DNA from: Planctomycetaceae bacterium
GTDB lineage: Bacteria; Planctomycetota; Planctomycetia; Pirellulales; Pirellulaceae
Assembly (NCBI GenBank): GCA_024642765.1
Contig: JAHEAM010000002.1
Location: 1-34,615, forward strand
Reading direction: 5' to 3'
Length of the DNA: 34,615 nucleotides
Within the stretch, counting starts at the first letter, position 1; the number at the start of each line of letters is the position of its first letter. The notes under the pieces are model-generated. The model saw only the letters and a list, made by a program, of their open reading frames with translations, searched no databases and was not told where the DNA came from. The position numbers were made by a program, and so were the translations under genes. Positions 1 through 8,294 of the stretch are shown piece by piece.

Positions 1-461
1 GTGTGTGCCATCATGATAAAGGGCGGATAGTCATGGCCTTCGAGCAACACGCCAAATTCGCTTTTCATCGACGGATTCATCGGCCCGCGGACTTGATCGC
101 AGCCACTCTTTCGCAACCAATCGACCGCAGTGTCGAGCAGTTGTCGCGCGATCTTAGGATCGTTAGGTGCTTCGAAAAAACCAAAACAGCCGGTACGCTC
201 GTTGTAGTATTCGTTGTGGAGATGATCGACGAAGGCGGCTATTCGCCCCACCGGCTTTCCGTCTTGATAGGCGACCCAAATTTCTCGAATCGCGTGTTTG
301 TAAAAAGGGTGTTTGGCTGCGTCAAGTTGCAACCATTCCAGTCGCCTTAAGGTGACAATGGCATTGGGGTCGTTGCGGTAAAGTTCCCTTTTGACGCGAT
401 AGAAATCGGCGCGATGACGACGCGTGGAAACCTGTTCGATCCGAAGCTGAGTGGCTTGCAT
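1..461 (-). CDS. GNAT-like N-acyltransferase (YghO-type), 5' part only
   Basis: An open frame reads from an ATG at 461 leftward off the window edge, giving the first 153 residues. The visible protein has the pattern I associate with the YghO-like GNAT family of about 370 residues: an early segment with YRVKRELYRNDPN, a central VGRIAAFVDHLHNEYY strand-helix, the FGFFE motif, and the signature RGPMNPSMKSEFGVLLEG followed by PPFIMM. GNAT-fold enzymes transfer acyl groups from acyl-CoA; the substrate here cannot be told. No signal peptide is seen, so it is probably cytosolic. The C-terminal half lies outside the window. No strong ribosome binding site precedes the start. The plus-strand open frame over the same bases is taken to be a shadow because only the minus frame gives a recognisable protein. 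Confidence 0.75.
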   Translation of the reverse strand, partial: MQATQLRIEQVSTRRHRADFYRVKRELYRNDPNAIVTLRRLEWLQLDAAKHPFYKHAIREIWVAYQDGKPVGRIAAFVDHLHNEYYNERTGCFGFFEAPNDPKIARQLLDTAVDWLRKSGCDQVRGPMNPSMKSEFGVLLEGHDYPPFIMMAH

Positions 462-608
462 AATTTGAAAACTGCCGCGAAAGCACTTCTTAATAGCAGA
501 ATCACCGAGATTTTCAACTAGAAACGATCACGGAATGATGCTCGGCAACGTTTCCATTTGGTTTCCAACCTGTCGTTGCATATCATGTACAACTGAAATA
601 ATCGAACT

Positions 609-631
609 TGTCGCAATCTCACGAGGCGACA
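609..631. repeat. Short inverted repeat between divergent genes
   Basis: TGTCGC at 609-614 is mirrored by GCGACA at 626-631, with an 11-base loop that itself contains CTC/GAG. It lies between the minus-strand acyltransferase start at 461 and the plus-strand gene at 704, where an operator or leader hairpin could sit. It is short enough to be chance. Confidence 0.3.
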
Positions 632-703
632 GGAAAACCAGCGACCGATAAATAAACAATACCAATTCTTGTTTCCAGCACTCTCAAACCCCGATATTCT
701 CCG

Positions 704-958
704 ATGGCCGAAAGATCAAAATACCAACAAAACGTCATTCGCAACTATTACGAAAATCGAGACGCGATTTCCTTGCAACGCGCTCAAGAATTGGTGACGG
801 AGCTGTATCTGTCCGAAGGCAAAAAGCGGGCAAAGTATTGGGAGACATTGGTCGGTCATCTTGAGAAACTAGGCGTCAAGCCGGCGACGATCAAACACCT
901 CGTCCAGCAAGACGACCCGCAATTGGTCGCACAGCTTGTTCAAAAACTTGCGAGTTGA
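704..958 (+). CDS. Small conserved helical protein, function unknown
   Basis: An 84-residue protein starting at ATG 704 with the pattern RNYYENRDAISLQRAQELVTEL, then a charged YLSEGKKRAKYWE segment and a C-terminal helix ending QLVQKLAS. It is predicted largely alpha-helical, charged and cytosolic, with no signal peptide or membrane segment. I have seen similar short proteins annotated as hypothetical in planctomycete genomes, but no function is known to me. No clear Shine-Dalgarno sequence precedes the start. The next gene begins one base after its stop, so the two are probably cotranscribed and perhaps translationally coupled. The consistent amphipathic composition and tight junction argue that it is a real gene. 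Confidence 0.7.
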   Translation: MAERSKYQQNVIRNYYENRDAISLQRAQELVTELYLSEGKKRAKYWETLVGHLEKLGVKPATIKHLVQQDDPQLVAQLVQKLAS

Positions 959-959
959 T

Positions 960-1439
960 ATGGACCAACCGAATCCATTGCCATCCAAACAAACAGCACT
1001 AGTCATATGCTCAGCGTTGTGCATGGGCCCAACGTTTTTCGCAATTCTCGTGTTGGTCCTAAACGGCGGCAAGATGGTTTTTGATCCCACGCAGGTTTTG
1101 AGTCTCGTGGGTGTTGGAATGGCAAGCGTCTCCGTGGTTGTCAGCTTTATTGCTTGGCAAGTAGTGACTGCATCGGCTGCGAGGCAAATCGCTTCACAGG
1201 TAGCATCCAACGCGTCAGGCTTGCAAAATTCTGCCCAAAGCAAACTTCAATCTGCCATCATCATTCGTTACGCACTGATTGAGGGGGGTGTTTTCTTCTT
1301 GTTGCTGGCGTCCATGGTCGAAAAGAACTTGTTTCCTTGGTGTGTTGGCGTCTTGTTAATTGGATTGATGATCGCGCTGCTTCCCTTTCCATCGCGCTAC
1401 GAAGCCATGCTCGAAAAAATTACGGGACGCCGGAATTGA
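960..1439 (+). CDS. Integral membrane protein, function unknown
   Basis: A 159-residue protein if the ATG at 960, one base after the preceding stop, is used; an in-frame alternative start at 936 would overlap the upstream gene and add eight residues. Hydrophobic segments lie near residues 10-31, 43-66, 101-119 and 123-143, suggesting four membrane passes. A Ser/Ala/Gln-rich stretch (about 70-95) lies between TM2 and TM3 and could be a short amphipathic helix. The protein ends in a positively charged tail, ITGRRN. I do not recognise a family. The coupling to the small helical protein suggests a shared role, perhaps a membrane partner and a soluble partner, but this is inference. Confidence 0.65.
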   Translation: MDQPNPLPSKQTALVICSALCMGPTFFAILVLVLNGGKMVFDPTQVLSLVGVGMASVSVVVSFIAWQVVTASAARQIASQVASNASGLQNSAQSKLQSAIIIRYALIEGGVFFLLLASMVEKNLFPWCVGVLLIGLMIALLPFPSRYEAMLEKITGRRN

Positions 1440-1457
1440 ATTTGGGCGAAGTCCTTA

Positions 1458-2858
1458 CTACTTCGCATCCAATTTGCCGAGTTCAAAATCGAAGACGGCT
1501 GAAGCGAGTGCCAGCTTTTTGTTTGCTGTGAATTTCATGGCGGTAATGGCGACGCGGCCATCGTAGGCATCGATCCCGATGTAATCCCCGAAGAACACAT
1601 TTGGGTTGCATTCGAATTCGCCAAACGCTGCGATGTCAATATTCTTGAACGTTTGACCACCATCGATACTGCGAGCGAGTGTCAATCGAGTCCTGGTGTC
1701 TTTTGTCGAGCGACGATCATAAAACACAATATTGATTGAACCGTCGACTGGATCGACGGCCATCCAAGTGAAAAATTGATCGCGTCCGTTCTTGACTTCG
1801 TCATCGTTAACACGCCGCGGCTCGGAAAAGGTTTTCCCGTTGTCAGTTGAGCGAATCAAGAAGACGTCCTTGTCGCCGTTTCGTTCATCGATCCAGTTAA
1901 CGTAAAGATTGCCGCGGTTGGGGCCGTTGCTGTGGTCAACGCTGGTTACAGGCATCCCATTGTGGCGGCTCACGCCTGCGACATCGCTGGCCCAGCCTCC
2001 AGGTGTTTCCAGTATGACCCGGTCGGCACCAAACGTTTCGCCACCATCATTCGATTGGTCAATTTCAAGTCCCCGCGGACCAGCCCAAACAACATAAATA
2101 GCGCCATCGACGCCGACACAGGGCACCGCGCCTTCAACAGCATTGTCATCATCAACACAGGTTCCAGGCGCATCGGAAATTCGAATGACAGGTTCGAAAG
2201 ACAATCCGCCATTCTTGCTGCGCCCAAACAAAATCGATGTCGTATCTTGCGGATCTTGGCTACCATAAACATCGAACCGCGTCCAACTGCAATATAGAGA
2301 GCCAAAATGGGGCGACTTCGGATTGCGATCGAAGACCAGCCATGGCTTGTCTTCCATGGGGGTTCGCGAGTTAATGTGGTCGATAACCGCAACAGGCGTT
2401 TCCCAGTTCTTTCCGCCATCGAGCGAACGGCTAGTAAAAATTCCGTTTGACGTTCGGGTCGGTTTATCTCCCCACAAGCCGACGAAACAAATGTAGGCGT
2501 GAACCGCAATCCCATCAGCCGAGAACAGAATCACATCGTCGCCCTGGGTTCGGTTGTCGGGGTTAATGGATGGAGACGTTGACCAAGTCTTACCACCGTC
2601 AGCTGAATGGAAACTAAAATTTGTAGTTGTTTGGGGCCAAGGCTTTTCCGAATCAACGGGTGATTTGAATCCGTTCATGATAGCGCCGGCCACGAGATTG
2701 TTTTTGTCCTGGGGGTTGATCCCAATCGAAACTTCCGCTGCCGTAGCGACCTCGGGGGGAGAAATCTGGCTCACAATCGCATCTTGGCATTCGCCATTTA
2801 TCGCAATCAATTGAATACTAAGAACCAACAGACCAGCCATTGTTCGCATTGCATCCAT
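1458..2858 (-). CDS. Exported Asp-box (BNR/sialidase-fold) protein
   Basis: Starts at ATG 2858, with AAGGA eight bases upstream on the minus strand; an in-frame TTG at 2861 is less likely. The 466 residues begin with a Sec signal peptide (hydrophobic MAGLLVLSIQLIAINGE). At least six Asp-box motifs of the S-x-D/N-x-G-x-x-W/F type follow: SADGGKTWS, SLDGGKNWE, SKNGGLSFE, SNDGGETFG, STDNGKTFS and SIDGGQTFK. This repeat pattern indicates a six-bladed sialidase-type beta-propeller. The catalytic Arg triad and Tyr/Glu pair of true sialidases cannot be assigned by eye, so glycosidase activity is not claimed; many Asp-box proteins are binding or structural. The neighbours give no pathway clue. The 3' end faces the membrane-protein gene ending at 1439, only 18 bases away. 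Confidence 0.82.
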   Translation of the reverse strand: MDAMRTMAGLLVLSIQLIAINGECQDAIVSQISPPEVATAAEVSIGINPQDKNNLVAGAIMNGFKSPVDSEKPWPQTTTNFSFHSADGGKTWSTSPSINPDNRTQGDDVILFSADGIAVHAYICFVGLWGDKPTRTSNGIFTSRSLDGGKNWETPVAVIDHINSRTPMEDKPWLVFDRNPKSPHFGSLYCSWTRFDVYGSQDPQDTTSILFGRSKNGGLSFEPVIRISDAPGTCVDDDNAVEGAVPCVGVDGAIYVVWAGPRGLEIDQSNDGGETFGADRVILETPGGWASDVAGVSRHNGMPVTSVDHSNGPNRGNLYVNWIDERNGDKDVFLIRSTDNGKTFSEPRRVNDDEVKNGRDQFFTWMAVDPVDGSINIVFYDRRSTKDTRTRLTLARSIDGGQTFKNIDIAAFGEFECNPNVFFGDYIGIDAYDGRVAITAMKFTANKKLALASAVFDFELGKLDAK

Positions 2859-3085
2859 CAAATCAGTCCTTTATGGAAAAATCCGGATAATTTCTTGCAT
2901 CCATTGGAATCGAGATCATTTCTCGACGAAAGGTCCCTTCGCAAACACTCGATAACGTTCACTTACGCAGCACAAAACCGAACAGTTGCATAAATTCCAG
3001 AGATTTGGCTCGGTGCTTTTTCCGCATGCTATACAACGGAACGCGTAAAACAGCGACAGTATTAAGAGACATAATACCAATACAC

Positions 3086-3094
3086 AAAAAGGAA
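3086..3094 (+). promoter_or_regulatory. Ribosome binding site of gnd
   Basis: The purine run AAAAAGGAAG ends seven bases before the ATG at 3102. It is one of the clearest Shine-Dalgarno sequences in the window and fixes this start. Confidence 0.65.
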
Positions 3095-3101
3095 GACACA
3101 C

Positions 3102-4115
3102 ATGCAGATTGGCATGATTGGCCTGGGGCGAATGGGCGCGAACCTTGTTAGACGACTCATGAGGCATGGGCACGAATGTGTTGCCTACGACGTCAACCCT
3201 AGCGCAGTGCAAATGCTTGTAAAGGAAGGCGCAACGGGAGTGACATCGATCTCCGAGTTTGTCGCTGCACTGGATACTCCCCGTGTTGCGTGGATCATGG
3301 TTCCTGCCGGCTTGACCGAAGCCACCATTGCCGATTTGAAACAACACCTTTCGCCTGGCGATACGATTATCGATGGCGGTAATTCGATGTGGCAAGACGA
3401 CGTTAATCGCGCGAAACGATTATTGGCCGACAACCTTCACTACATGGATATTGGTACTTCCGGAGGCGTTTTCGGATTGGAGCGAGGTTATTCACTGATG
3501 ATTGGCGGCGAGAAGGAATTGGTCGCACGTTTGGAACCGATCTTCGACGCTCTGTCGCCTGGAATCGACTCAGCCGAGCGCACACCTGATATTTCCGGCC
3601 CGCCGCGACCCGGCGAAAAAGGCTGGTTGCATTGTGGACCGGCCGGGGCAGGGCACTTTGTCAAGATGATTCATAACGGCATCGAATATGGAATGATGGC
3701 CGCGATCGCCGAAGGACTAGGAATTCTGAAAGCTGCGAATGCTGGTTGCGACGAACGCCAACATGATTCGGAAACCTCACCGCTGAGGAACCCTGAATAC
3801 TATCGCTACGATTTTGATATTGGTGCAATTGTTGAACTCTGGCGTCGTGGTAGTGTGGTGTCTTCGTGGCTCATCGACTTGACCGCTCACGCATTGATGG
3901 CGGACCCTAGCTTAAATGAATTTTCCGGAAAAGTTTCTGATAGTGGCGAAGGCCGCTGGACCTCGCAAGCGGCAATTGAATTGGGTGTGCCTGCCCATAC
4001 CATTACTGCTTCGCTCTTCGAACGTTTTTCCAGTCAGGGCAGCTCACTGTTTACCGATAAGGTTCTATCGGCCATGCGAAAAGAATTCGGTGGACACCAC
4101 GAAAAGAAATCCTAA
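3102..4115 (+). CDS. gnd: 6-phosphogluconate dehydrogenase, short form
   Basis: Oxidatively decarboxylates 6-phosphogluconate to ribulose 5-phosphate in the cytosol, the third step of the oxidative pentose-phosphate branch. The 337 residues begin with a Rossmann dinucleotide-binding motif (GLGRMG at 7-12) and carry the family motifs IDGGNSMW and GPAGAGHFVKMIHNGIEYG, which hold the catalytic Lys and substrate-binding residues. The C-terminal helical domain has WRRGSVVSSWLIDL and SGEGRWTSQAAIELGVP. At about 340 residues it belongs to the short 6PGDH class (YqeC/GndA type), distinct from the roughly 470-residue enterobacterial Gnd; short forms are often NAD-preferring, which is not provable here. 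It sits 136 bases upstream of zwf on the same strand. Confidence 0.95.
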   Translation: MQIGMIGLGRMGANLVRRLMRHGHECVAYDVNPSAVQMLVKEGATGVTSISEFVAALDTPRVAWIMVPAGLTEATIADLKQHLSPGDTIIDGGNSMWQDDVNRAKRLLADNLHYMDIGTSGGVFGLERGYSLMIGGEKELVARLEPIFDALSPGIDSAERTPDISGPPRPGEKGWLHCGPAGAGHFVKMIHNGIEYGMMAAIAEGLGILKAANAGCDERQHDSETSPLRNPEYYRYDFDIGAIVELWRRGSVVSSWLIDLTAHALMADPSLNEFSGKVSDSGEGRWTSQAAIELGVPAHTITASLFERFSSQGSSLFTDKVLSAMRKEFGGHHEKKS

Positions 4116-4251
4116 CCCTTCATCGAGTGAGAGCCGTCTCAATTTTCGCCGGCAAATTTTTGGTTTGCGAACTTAAAATCAAAAAAAATGTGCCTGACTC
4201 TTTCGAACACCCCATCTGTATTTTGAACATTAAAATCGAGCTGACTCAAAT

Positions 4252-5661
4252 ATGACAACCAATCGAAAAGACAATTATGGCGACGCCTTTCTGCTCTTTG
4301 GAGCAACGGGTGATTTGGCCTACAAAAAGATTTTTCCGGCACTGTATGAGCTGACAGTTCAAGGCCGCGCGGATGTTCCGATTGTCGGTATCGCTCGGCG
4401 AGATTGGACGGACGATCAGTTGCGAGAATACATTCGCGAATCAGTTCGAGAGCACAATGAACAGGCCGATGCCGACGTTTTGAACCAGCTGTGCGAACGT
4501 GTACGGTATTTGTCGGGTGATTACGCTGAGCCTGCGACTTTTCGACGATTGGCAGAGTTAACCAACAACGCCAAGCTCCCTGTTTCGTTTCTCGCCATCC
4601 CGCCTGATATGTTTGCGGACGTTGTTCAAGGTATGGCGTCCGTTGGCATGACGGACCGCGGGCGAGTCGTAGTCGAGAAACCATTTGGGCGCGACTTACA
4701 ATCGGCGCGAGAATTGAACTTGGTGCTCCATAGTCACTTGCGCGAATCGCAGATTTTTCGGATCGATCACTTTCTCGGCAAGGAACCGGTACAAAATATG
4801 CTGGTGTTCCGCTTTGCCAATTCGATGCTTGAGCCCGTCTGGAATCGAAACCACATTTCTTCGGTTTCGATCACGATGGCTGAGACTTTTGGCGTCGATG
4901 GACGAGGCAAGTTTTATGAGCAAGTCGGTGCGATTCGCGATGTGATCCAAAACCATTTGCTAGAGATGGTCGCGCTGTTGGCGATGGAACCGCCATCGAG
5001 TAACGACCCAGCTGCAATGCGCGACGAGAAAGTAAAGGTTTTCAAGGCCATCAATGCGCTCGACCCAGAGTCTGTCGTAAGAGGTCAATTCGAGGGTTAC
5101 CGTGCGGAAGAAGGCGTATCGCCCAATTCCGATGTCGAGACCTTTGCCGCGCTCAAACTCGAAATCGATTCGTGGCGTTGGGCGGGAGTGCCTTTTTACT
5201 TGCGAGCCGGCAAAAAGTTGGCGAAAACGGTTACCGAAGCAGTGATCGAATTCAAACAACCACCGCGTATGTTGTTTGCAGACAAGGTCGCTTGCCCGAA
5301 GCCCAATCGGCTGCAGTTCCGCATGAAGCCCGACGAAACGATTACCCTCAATCTTCAGGCTAAAGTGCCAGGAATGAAAATGGTCTCGCGCGACGTTGAC
5401 CTCTCGGTTGATTACGAAAGCGCTTTGGGTGGAAATTCTCTTGACGCCTATGAACGATTGATTGCTGACGCGCTGAGTGGAGACGAAGGGCTTTTTGCTC
5501 GCCAAGACGGCGTGGAAGAAGCTTGGCGGATCGTTGAACCCATCTTGCGTCCGACGCGCTATGTGCGGTCGTATCAAGCAGGGACTTGGGGGCCTGAAGC
5601 TGCCAACATGTATTTCCCTTTGGTCCATGAAGCTGGTTCATTGGCGGGCCAGAAATGTTAG
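4252..5661 (+). CDS. zwf: Glucose-6-phosphate 1-dehydrogenase
   Basis: Oxidises glucose 6-phosphate to 6-phosphogluconolactone with reduction of NAD(P), the entry step of the oxidative pentose-phosphate pathway. The 469-residue length is normal for the family. The N-terminal nucleotide-binding motif GATGDLA is at 17-23 followed by KK at 25-26; EKPFGRD lies at 142-148 and the catalytic signature RIDHFLGK at 170-177, where His is the general-base region. The C-terminal domain includes WAGVPFYLRAGKKL, the usual substrate/cofactor-proximal segment. The start at ATG 4252 has only a weak GAG upstream. Its last bases overlap the start of pgl (5655-5661), so the two are translationally coupled. Confidence 0.96.
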   Translation: MTTNRKDNYGDAFLLFGATGDLAYKKIFPALYELTVQGRADVPIVGIARRDWTDDQLREYIRESVREHNEQADADVLNQLCERVRYLSGDYAEPATFRRLAELTNNAKLPVSFLAIPPDMFADVVQGMASVGMTDRGRVVVEKPFGRDLQSARELNLVLHSHLRESQIFRIDHFLGKEPVQNMLVFRFANSMLEPVWNRNHISSVSITMAETFGVDGRGKFYEQVGAIRDVIQNHLLEMVALLAMEPPSSNDPAAMRDEKVKVFKAINALDPESVVRGQFEGYRAEEGVSPNSDVETFAALKLEIDSWRWAGVPFYLRAGKKLAKTVTEAVIEFKQPPRMLFADKVACPKPNRLQFRMKPDETITLNLQAKVPGMKMVSRDVDLSVDYESALGGNSLDAYERLIADALSGDEGLFARQDGVEEAWRIVEPILRPTRYVRSYQAGTWGPEAANMYFPLVHEAGSLAGQKC

Positions 5662-6386
5662 TTGAATCGTTCGGCTCCACCGAATTGATGGCCGCTCGAG
5701 CGGTCGACGAAATTGTTTCGCAAGCTCACTCTGCCATAGCGTCGAAGAATCGCTTTACATTGGCCATCAGTGGCGGCTCGACTCCAAAGCGTATGCTCGA
5801 ACTGCTCGCGACTCGAAGCGATATGCCTTGGTCACGGACAAGTCTGTTTCAAGTCGACGAGCGCATTGCGCCATTTGCCAACAGCGACAGGAATCGAACG
5901 ATGCAAAGTCGCGCTCTCTTTGAATCAACCATGCTCAAGGAGCAGGATTTGAATGGCGTGCATTGGATGCCCGTCGATGATCTTGATCCGAACGACCAAG
6001 TTTCGCTTGCCGCTGCTGCTGAGCAATACGCCCAAAACATTCACGATGTTTGTAGCTCCAATGGCGCGTTGGATGTGATTCAGCTCGGAATGGGCGACGA
6101 TGGACATACGGCGTCGTTAGTTCCAGGAGACGCGGTTTGCGATGTCTTGGATCGCGATATCGCCATAACCCATTTCTACAAAGGCCGACGTCGCATGACG
6201 TTAACCTTTCCCGCACTGAATTCTGCCCGAATGAGGCTTTGGACGATCGGCGGATTGGATAAGGCCGGCGCCTTGAATCGGCTGCTTGCCCAAGACCCAA
6301 CGATTCCTGCAGGCCGTGTTGAGCAGCGAGAAAGCCTACTGCTCGCGTCACCGAATGAAATCCTGTTTCGACACATCGCATTCTAA
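5655..6386 (+). CDS. pgl: 6-phosphogluconolactonase
   Basis: Hydrolyses 6-phosphogluconolactone to 6-phosphogluconate, linking zwf and gnd. The 243-residue protein has the DevB/NagB-like fold motifs: ISGGSTPKRMLELL near the N-terminus (phosphate loop), VDERIAPFANSDRNR, and LGMGDDGHTASLVPG, which carries the conserved catalytic-region Asp/His. The start ATG at 5655 lies inside the end of zwf, a seven-base overlap typical of coupled genes. No signal peptide is seen; it is cytosolic. The three enzymes on one strand make the complete oxidative pentose-phosphate branch, with gnd first and the remaining two in reaction order. Confidence 0.95.
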   Translation: MLVESFGSTELMAARAVDEIVSQAHSAIASKNRFTLAISGGSTPKRMLELLATRSDMPWSRTSLFQVDERIAPFANSDRNRTMQSRALFESTMLKEQDLNGVHWMPVDDLDPNDQVSLAAAAEQYAQNIHDVCSSNGALDVIQLGMGDDGHTASLVPGDAVCDVLDRDIAITHFYKGRRRMTLTFPALNSARMRLWTIGGLDKAGALNRLLAQDPTIPAGRVEQRESLLLASPNEILFRHIAF

Positions 6387-6491
6387 TCAGATTAGTCACC
6401 TTGCTAGCACCGAGAGTAATCGAGGGCCATCTAGTGTGCGCCGCGAATCGCTATTTTGAGAATGATCTAGCGACGAAATTCGCATTGCCAT

Positions 6492-6497
6492 TATAAT
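6492..6497 (+). promoter_or_regulatory. Possible -10 element upstream of the parA leader
   Basis: A consensus TATAAT lies 118 bases before the parA start at 6610. No good -35 hexamer is found at 16-18 bases, so this is a weak promoter call. Transcription starting here would place both hairpins at 6501-6513 and 6532-6563 in the 5' untranslated region. Confidence 0.3.
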
Positions 6498-6500
6498 CTT

Positions 6501-6513
6501 GGTGGAAGCCACC
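6501..6513 (+). repeat. Small hairpin, GGTGG/CCACC
   Basis: GGTGG at 6501-6505 and CCACC at 6509-6513 pair around a three-base loop. It is the first of two hairpins in the region between pgl and parA. Confidence 0.45.
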
Positions 6514-6531
6514 CGTTTGCGACGTGTGGCC

Positions 6532-6563
6532 AATCCCAAAAAGGGGCATCCCTATTTGGGATT
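6532..6563 (+). promoter_or_regulatory. Strong 32-base hairpin in the parA leader
   Basis: AATCCCAAA (6532-6540) pairs perfectly with TTTGGGATT (6555-6563). Inside, after one A/A mismatch, AGGG (6542-6545) pairs with CCCT (6550-6553) around a GCAT tetraloop. This gives 13 base pairs in 32 bases. It is not followed by a T tract, so it does not look like a simple intrinsic terminator for pgl. It ends 46 bases before the parA start and could be a cis-regulatory leader structure, an RNA-stability element, or a small-RNA hairpin. Confidence 0.55.
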
Positions 6564-6609
6564 TATCTAATCGCTCGCAGCCCACGTGCATTTTTGGAAG
6601 GAACCATCC

Positions 6610-7467
6610 ATGCGCCGCATTGCAATCATCAATCAAAAAGGCGGTGTTGGCAAAACGACAACTGCCGTTAATCTGAGCGCAGCACTCGCTGAGTCTGGCA
6701 TGCGTGTTTGCATTTTGGATTTGGACCCTCAGGCGCATTCGTCGTTGCATTTGGGAATCGCGCTCGACGCGGATGAAGTTTCAATCTACCACTGTTTGAC
6801 CGGCCAGGCCAAGTTGGAACAAGCTCGGCATCGAATTGACGACCACTTGTGGGTTGTTCCGGCACATATTGACTTGGCTGCAGCCGAGATGGAACTTGCT
6901 GGAGAGGTTGGGCGTGAAATCATCCTGCGCGAACTCGTGGAAAAGGACAACGAAGAATTTGATTTTATGATCATCGATTGCCCACCTTCATTGGGTGTGT
7001 TGACATTGAATGCATTGACGACGGCAGGCGAAGTCTTCTTGCCGATGCAACCGCACTTTTTGGCGCTGCATGGTTTTAGCAAATTACTCAAAACAATTGA
7101 GCTCGTTTCCAAACGATTGAACCCAGTGTTAGCGTTGACGGGTGTCTTGTTCTGTATGCACGAAGGCGGTACGCGACTCGCTCACGAAGTCATCGGCGAC
7201 ATCGAGCAGTTTTTCGAAACCGAACGAAAAAAGGGCGGCATCTGGTCTGAAGTGACAACATTCGAGACTCGCATCCGTCGCAATGTTCGATTGGCAGAGG
7301 CACCGAGCTATGGGCAATCGATCATTCACTATGCGCCGACCTCACATGGCGCGGAAGACTATCGAGCCCTGGCAATTGAAGTGCTGGAACAATCAACGCT
7401 GCTTCCAGATGTTTCAGGTGCTCAAGAAACGGAAACAGTTCCCACACCTCCCGTTTCAATCAAATAA
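6610..7467 (+). CDS. ParA/Soj-family ATPase
   Basis: A 285-residue MinD/ParA-superfamily ATPase, which as a family binds ATP, dimerises and positions cargo such as chromosomes, plasmids or protein assemblies on the nucleoid. The deviant Walker A motif KGGVGKTT starts at residue 10, with the signature Lys; DLDPQAHSS and IIDCPPSLGVLTLNAL follow as the switch and Walker B regions. The ATG at 6610 is chosen because GGAAGGA lies about eight bases upstream; an in-frame ATG at 6586 would add eight non-conserved residues. The C-terminus has a roughly 20-residue Thr/Pro-rich tail. No parB or parS site is seen nearby, so a role in chromosome segregation is not supported by context; it may be an orphan ParA. 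Confidence 0.88.
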   Translation: MRRIAIINQKGGVGKTTTAVNLSAALAESGMRVCILDLDPQAHSSLHLGIALDADEVSIYHCLTGQAKLEQARHRIDDHLWVVPAHIDLAAAEMELAGEVGREIILRELVEKDNEEFDFMIIDCPPSLGVLTLNALTTAGEVFLPMQPHFLALHGFSKLLKTIELVSKRLNPVLALTGVLFCMHEGGTRLAHEVIGDIEQFFETERKKGGIWSEVTTFETRIRRNVRLAEAPSYGQSIIHYAPTSHGAEDYRALAIEVLEQSTLLPDVSGAQETETVPTPPVSIK

Positions 7468-7557
7468 CGTCAGTGGTTGTCGATGCTAATTCAAGCTCAG
7501 CTTCTAGTAGGTCAGCGCTCCAGCGATTCTACGGCTGGCATTCTTGCAGGATATATC

Positions 7558-7584
7558 TTTTGTGTGTGACTTGCTGACACAAAA
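7558..7584. repeat. AT-rich inverted repeat between convergent genes
   Basis: TTTTGTGT at 7558-7565 is mirrored by ACACAAAA at 7577-7584 around an 11-base loop. It lies between the end of parA (7467) and the end of the minus-strand gene at 7635. Because each arm carries four T or A bases, it could act as a weak bidirectional terminator, but the stem is not GC-rich. Confidence 0.4.
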
Positions 7585-7634
7585 CGAGCAACCTTAGCAC
7601 GGGGATCATCGCCAATAGGCTATATTCCAGTGCG

Positions 7635-8195
7635 TTAAGCACCTGCCGAAGGCCAAAAAAAAGCAAACACTAAACCGGCAATCAGTCCAAAGGCAACGCC
7701 ATCGAGAAAGTCCATTGATGTGCGTCTGGGGAACCAAATGGCATTGAGTTGACCGCTACTGGCAAACACCATGACCGCCATCGCTCCGACGACTTGAAAC
7801 GCTTTCAGGAATCGTGCCTCAGTAGGCAACGCGCCCAACGCTGACCAAGAGACGTAAGCCAACATTAGGGCAATGAGCAGGAAGTAAACGAACGTCAGTG
7901 CTAGATTGCGGCCCATGTTTGCCTTGCCCCAAACATCAAGAACTCCTACAGGACCCTTCATATAGCGTTCGAGCACCGCCGGGTCTTTGTGGTCAGCGTG
8001 CACCATGTATGGGAAAATGTATCGGCCCGGCGTAAGGTTCAGTTTTCGGACGGAATCCATCAACTCGTCTTCATTGGCAGACTTGCGGAAATCACCGTGG
8101 TGATGTGGCAAGACCACCCAACAAATAGTACTCGCGATTTGTAGCGCAACGGCGGTCAACAGTATGGGCAGCCAAAGTTCGGTTAAGAATTCCAT
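7635..8195 (-). CDS. Small integral membrane protein, function unknown
   Basis: A 186-residue protein from ATG 8195 with an AAAGAG-type ribosome site upstream. Four hydrophobic segments are visible: about 8-28, 99-120, 134-153 and 162-182. Between the first and second lies a soluble stretch with PHHHGDFRK and LTPGRYIFPYMV, including three consecutive histidines that could bind metal. I have seen proteins with this layout annotated as hypothetical in Planctomycetes and Acidobacteria, but no function is known to me. It lies 99 bases downstream of the NfeD-like gene on the same strand and may be cotranscribed with it. Confidence 0.75.
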   Translation of the reverse strand: MEFLTELWLPILLTAVALQIASTICWVVLPHHHGDFRKSANEDELMDSVRKLNLTPGRYIFPYMVHADHKDPAVLERYMKGPVGVLDVWGKANMGRNLALTFVYFLLIALMLAYVSWSALGALPTEARFLKAFQVVGAMAVMVFASSGQLNAIWFPRRTSMDFLDGVAFGLIAGLVFAFFWPSAGA

Positions 8196-8294
8196 CGTAA
8201 TGCTCTTTCGTGAATTGAGGGGACCTAGCGATGGCCGCTATTTTCACCGCAGAGCACTTCAAATGCAAACGGACTAGGTAATCTCAGCGACGAT

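Noticed and set aside
3..350. Plus-strand open frame of 115 codons at the window start
   Set aside because: The minus strand over the same bases encodes a recognisable acyltransferase-like protein; the plus frame has no family pattern and no ribosome site.
6383..6395. CTAATC-a-GATTAG dyad at the pgl stop as a terminator
   Set aside because: The stem is short, AT-rich and has no T tract; it overlaps the stop codon and may be chance.
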